From assembly GCA_017405945.1 (NCBI GenBank), contig JAFQZL010000053.1, positions 1 to 64,000 on the forward strand: DNA of 64,000 bases, given 5' to 3'. Shown here in pieces: positions 60,381 to 64,000 of this stretch. Every line of letters begins with the position of its first letter. Position 1 is the first letter of the stretch. The notes beneath the pieces are model-generated. The model saw nothing but the letters and a program-made list of their open reading frames with translations. It was not told the DNA's origin and made no database searches. This stretch comes from Acidaminococcaceae bacterium (lineage in GTDB: Bacteria > Bacillota > Negativicutes > Acidaminococcales > Acidaminococcaceae). A program made the position numbers and the translations under genes.

Positions 60381-60892
60381 AACCGGCCCGGGATAACCGT
60401 TCCCTGACGCGGGCGGCCCTGTGTCTGGCAGTTGCAGTCATCGCGCAGGCGCTGCGGGTTCTTTTGCCGCTGCCTCCCATTGCCTCCATGCTGTTGATCG
60501 GTACGGTGGTAAATCTCTGCCTGTGTTTTGCTGTGTGGGGGAGCGGGATACTGTATGCCGGTATCATCTGTCTCCTGCTTCCGCTTATTGCGTTCATTCA
60601 GGGGCATTTGCCCGTATTGCCGATGGTGGCGGTGGTGTTTTTGGGCAATTTGGTTTTCTGCCTTGTGGTGCACCAGAAGAAACTGTGGAAACACTATGTG
60701 TTTGCGCCGTTGCTGAAAGCAGTGACCCTGTGGTCCTGCACGGGTATCGTCTGCAATCTGTTCCATGTACCCACGCAGGCAAAGAACCTGTTGCAGATAT
60801 CCATGGGGATTCCCCAATGGACGACGGCGCTTTTGGGTATGATAGTGGCTGAGCTTTTGTGGAAACGGCTGCATCAAAACGGGATTGTCTGA
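60377..60892 (+). CDS. Integral membrane protein, possibly an ECF transporter S component
   Basis: A 171-residue membrane protein with about five hydrophobic segments (near 13-30, 35-52, 55-75, 80-98 and 140-160). The start (SLTRAALCLAVAVIAQALR) and size recall the substrate-binding S components of energy-coupling factor vitamin transporters. No energising subunits are near, which is usual for S components that share a common module. Substrate unknown. It is coupled to the aminotransferase by a four-base overlap. Confidence 0.6.
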   Translation: MKPARDNRSLTRAALCLAVAVIAQALRVLLPLPPIASMLLIGTVVNLCLCFAVWGSGILYAGIICLLLPLIAFIQGHLPVLPMVAVVFLGNLVFCLVVHQKKLWKHYVFAPLLKAVTLWSCTGIVCNLFHVPTQAKNLLQISMGIPQWTTALLGMIVAELLWKRLHQNGIV

Positions 60893-60906
60893 ATATGAAA
60901 AATTCA

Positions 60907-60935
60907 TTGACAAACTGAATCCGCAATGATAATAT
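60907..60935 (+). promoter_or_regulatory. Promoter of tRNA-Leu
   Basis: TTGACA (60907-60912) and TAATAT (60930-60935) are 17 bases apart; an overlapping TATAAT lies at 60933-60938. The start would be close to the tRNA 5' end. Confidence 0.7.
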
Positions 60936-60956
60936 AATTTTGTTCCGTATCTACTT

Positions 60957-61043
60957 GCCGCTGTGGCGGAATTGGCAGACGCACTTGACTCAAAATCAAG
61001 CGCCTTTGCGGGCGTGCCGGTTCGACTCCGGCCAGCGGCACCA
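60957..61043 (+). tRNA. tRNA-Leu (anticodon CAA)
   Basis: The acceptor stem GCCGCTG (60957-60963) pairs with CAGCGGC (61033-61039), followed by A and an encoded CCA. The anticodon arm is CTTGA-CTCAAAA-TCAAG, giving CAA, which reads UUG. A long variable arm and the GGTTCGACTCC T-arm are present. The 87-base length fits a class II tRNA. Confidence 0.97.
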
Positions 61044-61058
61044 AATAATAATTATCTG

Positions 61059-61097
61059 AGAAGATCAACCCGGTGCAGGGCTGGTCTTCTTTTGTTT
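61059..61097 (+). terminator. tRNA-Leu terminator
   Basis: AGAAGATCAACCC (61059-61071) pairs with GGGCTGGTCTTCT (61078-61090) with one mismatch and one G-U pair, followed by TTTGTTTTT. Confidence 0.85.
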
Positions 61098-61135
61098 TTC
61101 ACTTTGACATTACTGTGTAAATTTGAGAATGCTTG

Positions 61136-61144
61136 TGTTATAAT
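61136..61144 (+). promoter_or_regulatory. Extended -10 promoter of the SH3-domain gene
   Basis: TGTTATAAT (61136-61144) is TATAAT with a TGn extension. A TTGACA at 61104-61109 is too far (29 bases) to be its -35 box. Confidence 0.5.
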
Positions 61145-61207
61145 ATTTAAAACAGAGTATTGGCTTGTATAATCGGGTACAAAGACGGTACAGAGGAGGG
61201 GGTAAAC

Positions 61208-61867
61208 ATGAAAAAAATAACCCTGTTGGTCCTGTTGTTTGCGATTCTGGTTTTAAACGGGCAAACTGCCGAGGCGTTTCCCGCCGGAGAGAACCCTGTC
61301 ATTGGACAGACGTATTATATTACCGGACGGAACGTGTGGATCCGGGACGAGCCGAATACGAATATTGAGGCGATTGCGAGCTACCGGTTCGGGGAGCCGG
61401 TGACCCTGCTGGGCGTGGAAGGAAACGGGAAATGGGGTCACGTGCGCCTCTGCAACGGCTGGGACCGGTACGTGCACATGGATTATGTAGGCCCCATGTC
61501 TGCCGTGAAAGCGAAACAGAAAGACACCAGCCTGCTTCTGATCACACTGGACCGGGTTTATGACGATGTTGAGCGGCTGATGGAGTCCATGTACCCCAAC
61601 GGTCCGAATGAAAAGGCGCCTTCACCGGCGCAGCGGACTGCTTCCTGCAAGGCCCTGATGCAGCGGCTGAATGACGCAGGCATCAATTTGGAAAACTCTG
61701 CTGCTTCCGCAAAAGCCAAAAATGATATCCGGGATTTTATAGGAAAGATGAAGGTCCTCATCAATGCTCTTGCGGAGTGGGACAATGGAGGGGAAGAACA
61801 ATACACTCCTTATTTTCTGGATACATTTATGCCTGCGTATGACCAGGTAGGGGATCAGTACCGGTAA
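61208..61867 (+). CDS. Secreted SH3-domain protein
   Basis: A 219-residue exported protein. A signal peptide covers about 1-23 (KKITLLVLLFAILVLNGQTAEA). A bacterial SH3 domain follows at about 30-95 (YYITGRNVWIRDEPNTNIEAIASYRFGEPVTLLG, ending YVHMDYVGP). The rest (about 100-219) is helical with no motif I know. Such SH3 domains often bind the cell wall. No catalytic domain is seen. AGGAGGGGG precedes ATG 61208, and it is a single-gene unit. Confidence 0.85.
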   Translation: MKKITLLVLLFAILVLNGQTAEAFPAGENPVIGQTYYITGRNVWIRDEPNTNIEAIASYRFGEPVTLLGVEGNGKWGHVRLCNGWDRYVHMDYVGPMSAVKAKQKDTSLLLITLDRVYDDVERLMESMYPNGPNEKAPSPAQRTASCKALMQRLNDAGINLENSAASAKAKNDIRDFIGKMKVLINALAEWDNGGEEQYTPYFLDTFMPAYDQVGDQYR

Positions 61868-61883
61868 AAAAACGGGAAAGGGC

Positions 61884-61917
61884 AAGACTGCGGCTTCTGT
61901 CGCAGTCTTTTGATTTT
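61884..61917 (+). terminator. Terminator of the SH3-domain gene
   Basis: AAGACTGCG (61884-61892) and CGCAGTCTT (61901-61909) form a perfect 9-bp stem with an 8-base loop, followed by TTGATTTTT. Confidence 0.85.
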
Positions 61918-62030
61918 TGCTGCAAATAACAGTTAAACGGTATTTTTGACGGGTCCGGCAGCACAGGCCGCGATGTTCTCTGGAAGTCATGCTGTTTTGT
62001 GCCGGAAACCGCATTATTGCAGGCTTTTAA

Positions 62031-62059
62031 TTGACAGTATATCGAAATTTGGTTAAAAT
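62031..62059 (+). promoter_or_regulatory. Promoter of recJ
   Basis: TTGACA (62031-62036) and TAAAAT (62054-62059) are 17 bases apart. A leader of about 130 bases follows, in which I see no clear riboswitch or hairpin. Confidence 0.7.
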
Positions 62060-62196
62060 ATTATAATAGGCAAAAATGTTCATAAATTTAACAGTTGCTT
62101 CACCCTGTCAGTTTCATAGCAAGTCAATAAAAGAAGGAAATACCTGGCACAAAAGCCGCAAGAGGGGTGGGCGTACGGAGAGGATTAACATATAGT

Positions 62197-64000
62197 ATGA
62201 AACGCTACAAGTATTGGGATTTAAAGCACTACGACCGGGAAAAAGTAAAAGCGCTGGCCGCGAAAGTGGGGATATCCCCGGTAACGGCGGGGATTCTTTG
62301 GAACCGCGGGCTGCGGGAAGAAAACGATATCAGGGAGTTTTTGTTTGGCAAAAAGGATACATACTACGATCCTTTTCTGATGAAAGACATGAGGCTGGCT
62401 GCGGAACGGATCCTGCAGGCGGTGGAGGCCCGTGAACGGATTGCTGTGTACGGAGACTATGACGTGGACGGCATTACAGCCAGCTCGTTACTGTATTTAT
62501 ATTTAATCGGATTACAGGCGAATGTCAGCACCTATATTCCCAAACGGGAAGGGGAAGGCTACGGGCTTAACAACGAAGCTCTGCAGTCTTTGCATGAGGA
62601 AGGCATTACGCTTGTCATTACGGTGGACTGTGGGATCAGCGGCGTTAAGGAAGTGGCGGGGGCGCCTCGTGGGATGGATATAATTATTACAGACCATCAC
62701 CGGCCGCCGGAGATATTACCCATGGCTTTTGCCATAGTCAATCCCAAACAGGCAGACTGCGGGTACCCATTTAAAGGGCTTTCCGGTGTGGGAGTGGCTT
62801 TTAAAGTCTGCCAGGCGCTGGAGAAACTGCGCAATCCGGAAGCTGCCTTGTGGGAGCAGTATACGGAACTGGTGGCGTTGGGTACAGTGGCAGATATTGT
62901 TCCGCTGCAGGATGAAAACCGCGCGCTGGTCAAACGGGGCATGAAGGTCATGGAAACCACACGTCTTACGGGACTGCGCAAATTGCTCCAGGTCTGCCGG
63001 TGCTATCAGGAAACGATTACTACGGAAAAAATCGGTTTTATTCTGGCTCCCCGGCTGAATGCGGTGGGACGGTTGGAACATGCCCAGCTCGCTGTAGAAC
63101 TGCTCATTACGAAGGACGATGAAGCTGCGGAACGCATGGCCAATAACCTGAATGACGAGAATGCGGTGCGGCAGGAGATAAGCCGGCAGATTTTTACAGA
63201 AGCAGAAGCACTGCTGGAGAAACAGGCTTCCGTTGGCCCGGCTATTGTGCTGGCAGGACAGTGGGACTCTGAAACGCAGGAAGGGTGGCATCCCGGCGTA
63301 ATCGGCATTGTCGCGTCCAGGCTGGTAGATAAATACTACCGTCCTGTTATTCTGATCAGTATCAGCGGTGACGTGGCCAAGGGTTCCTGCCGCAGCATCC
63401 GGCCTCTGGACATGTATGATGCACTTGACGCCTGTTCCGCTGACCTGATTCAGTTCGGCGGCCACAGCCAGGCAGCCGGCCTGACCCTGGAAAGCAGGAG
63501 GATTGGGGATTTTAAAAAGCATTTTACGGAATTTGTCAGAAACCATCTGCAACCGGAGGATTATCAGCCCCGTCTTGCAGTGGATGTAGAGTGGGACCGC
63601 GGCGAGGAACTGACCCTTTCTTTTCTGCACGAACTGCAACTGTTGGAACCTTTTGGCTGCGAAAATCCGGCGCCGTTGTTTATGCTCCGGAACGCGGAAG
63701 TGCATAATCCGCGTCTGTTCGGACAGGAACTGACGCATCTGCGTTTCTTTACCGATATAGGACCCCGCTCCTGTCACTGTATCATGTGGCAGGGGGCGCA
63801 GTACCAATATTGCCTTTGCAATAATGTTCAGGCGGATATTGCCTTTAAGCCCCGTATCAACTTCTTTAATAACACGGAAAGCATCAATCTGGATATTGTG
63901 GCTTTCCGCATGGATATGGAACTGCATGACTACCGCAGAAACAACGAATTTAAGGAAACGGTGCTGGCGCGGATTCTGCATTCTGGTCAGCAGTTTACTG
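62197..64000 (+). CDS. recJ: Single-stranded-DNA exonuclease RecJ (cut by the window end)
   Basis: RecJ degrades single-stranded DNA 5' to 3' in recombination and repair. The frame is open from ATG 62197 to the last base, 601 codons, and continues outside. Motifs: GDYDVDG (86-92), VDCGIS, TDHH (165-168), PRLNAVGRLEHA, and the DHHA1 motif FGGHSQAAG. The OB-like region follows. GGAGAGGA lies upstream at 62177-62184. The 3' end cannot be seen, so the full length and any extra domain are unknown. Confidence 0.95.
   Translation, partial: MKRYKYWDLKHYDREKVKALAAKVGISPVTAGILWNRGLREENDIREFLFGKKDTYYDPFLMKDMRLAAERILQAVEARERIAVYGDYDVDGITASSLLYLYLIGLQANVSTYIPKREGEGYGLNNEALQSLHEEGITLVITVDCGISGVKEVAGAPRGMDIIITDHHRPPEILPMAFAIVNPKQADCGYPFKGLSGVGVAFKVCQALEKLRNPEAALWEQYTELVALGTVADIVPLQDENRALVKRGMKVMETTRLTGLRKLLQVCRCYQETITTEKIGFILAPRLNAVGRLEHAQLAVELLITKDDEAAERMANNLNDENAVRQEISRQIFTEAEALLEKQASVGPAIVLAGQWDSETQEGWHPGVIGIVASRLVDKYYRPVILISISGDVAKGSCRSIRPLDMYDALDACSADLIQFGGHSQAAGLTLESRRIGDFKKHFTEFVRNHLQPEDYQPRLAVDVEWDRGEELTLSFLHELQLLEPFGCENPAPLFMLRNAEVHNPRLFGQELTHLRFFTDIGPRSCHCIMWQGAQYQYCLCNNVQADIAFKPRINFFNNTESINLDIVAFRMDMELHDYRRNNEFKETVLARILHSGQQFT

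Noticed and set aside
1-64000. Mobile elements, CRISPR arrays, toxin-antitoxin or defence genes
   Set aside because: I looked for transposase, integrase, phage, restriction and Cas motifs and for regular spaced repeats. None were found; the region reads as stable housekeeping chromosome.

Overview
The window is a compact housekeeping stretch, almost entirely coded on the + strand. It looks like a chromosome of a Firmicutes-lineage bacterium, most likely Negativicutes. Acidaminococcaceae (an Acidaminococcus- or Phascolarctobacterium-like organism) is my best guess. Evidence: a Bacillus/Clostridium-type gene order (mraZ-rsmH-ftsL-mur, sepF-ylmH-divIVA-ileS, hrcA-grpE-dnaK-dnaJ, rpsU-yqeY-floA), a T-box leader before ileS, a CIRCE operator, MurE with the DNPR motif of meso-diaminopimelate enzymes, and a tripartite tricarboxylate transporter. 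No phage, insertion sequence, CRISPR array or rRNA was seen. The species is inference; no search was possible.

Layout: 1-3.4 kb, fatty acid synthesis (acpP, a FabK-like flavoenzyme, fabF) and rnc. 3.6-6.9 kb, tctC-tctB-tctA uptake system. 7-9.4 kb, a metal-dependent hydrolase (-), a secreted glucosaminidase and trmL. 9.5-12.3 kb, a folate operon: a PTPS/QueD-family enzyme, folE2, folP, folK, with no folB. 12.5 kb, a small CxxC protein (-). 12.8-27.1 kb, the division and cell wall (dcw) cluster: mraZ, rsmH, ftsL, murE, murF, mraY, murD, murG, murC, ddl, ftsQ, a DUF881 gene, sbp, ftsZ. 27.1-28.5 kb, nrdR, hup and rpsT (-). 28.7-37.2 kb, lepA, hemW, a structured untranslated region, then the CIRCE-controlled hrcA-grpE-dnaK-dnaJ operon. 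37.5-48.9 kb, an EAL-domain protein, rsmE, prmA, mtaB, a HIT protein, rpsU, yqeY, floA, an unknown gene coupled to a PPK2-family kinase, and a B12-binding radical SAM protein. 48.9-58.5 kb, pgeF, yggS, sepF, proC, ylmH, an unusually large divIVA, a histidine phosphatase and T-box-ileS. 58.5-64 kb, a small unknown gene (-), a thioesterase, an aminotransferase, a membrane protein, tRNA-Leu(CAA), an SH3-domain protein, and recJ cut by the window end.

Four points stand out. The dcw cluster has lost ftsI, ftsW, murB and ftsA from their usual places, while sepF, the usual FtsA substitute, lies 25 kb downstream. The folate operon has no folB, but its PTPS carries a CE-HGH active-site motif that could bypass FolB. 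DivIVA carries a long run of 11-residue repeats. mraZ has three operator repeats at exact 10-bp spacing just after its -10 box. I saw no clear sign of a wholly new defence or mobile system; the least explained parts are the hemW-hrcA intergenic RNA-like region, the small minus-strand gene at 58.6-58.8 kb, and the unknown gene at 45.1 kb.
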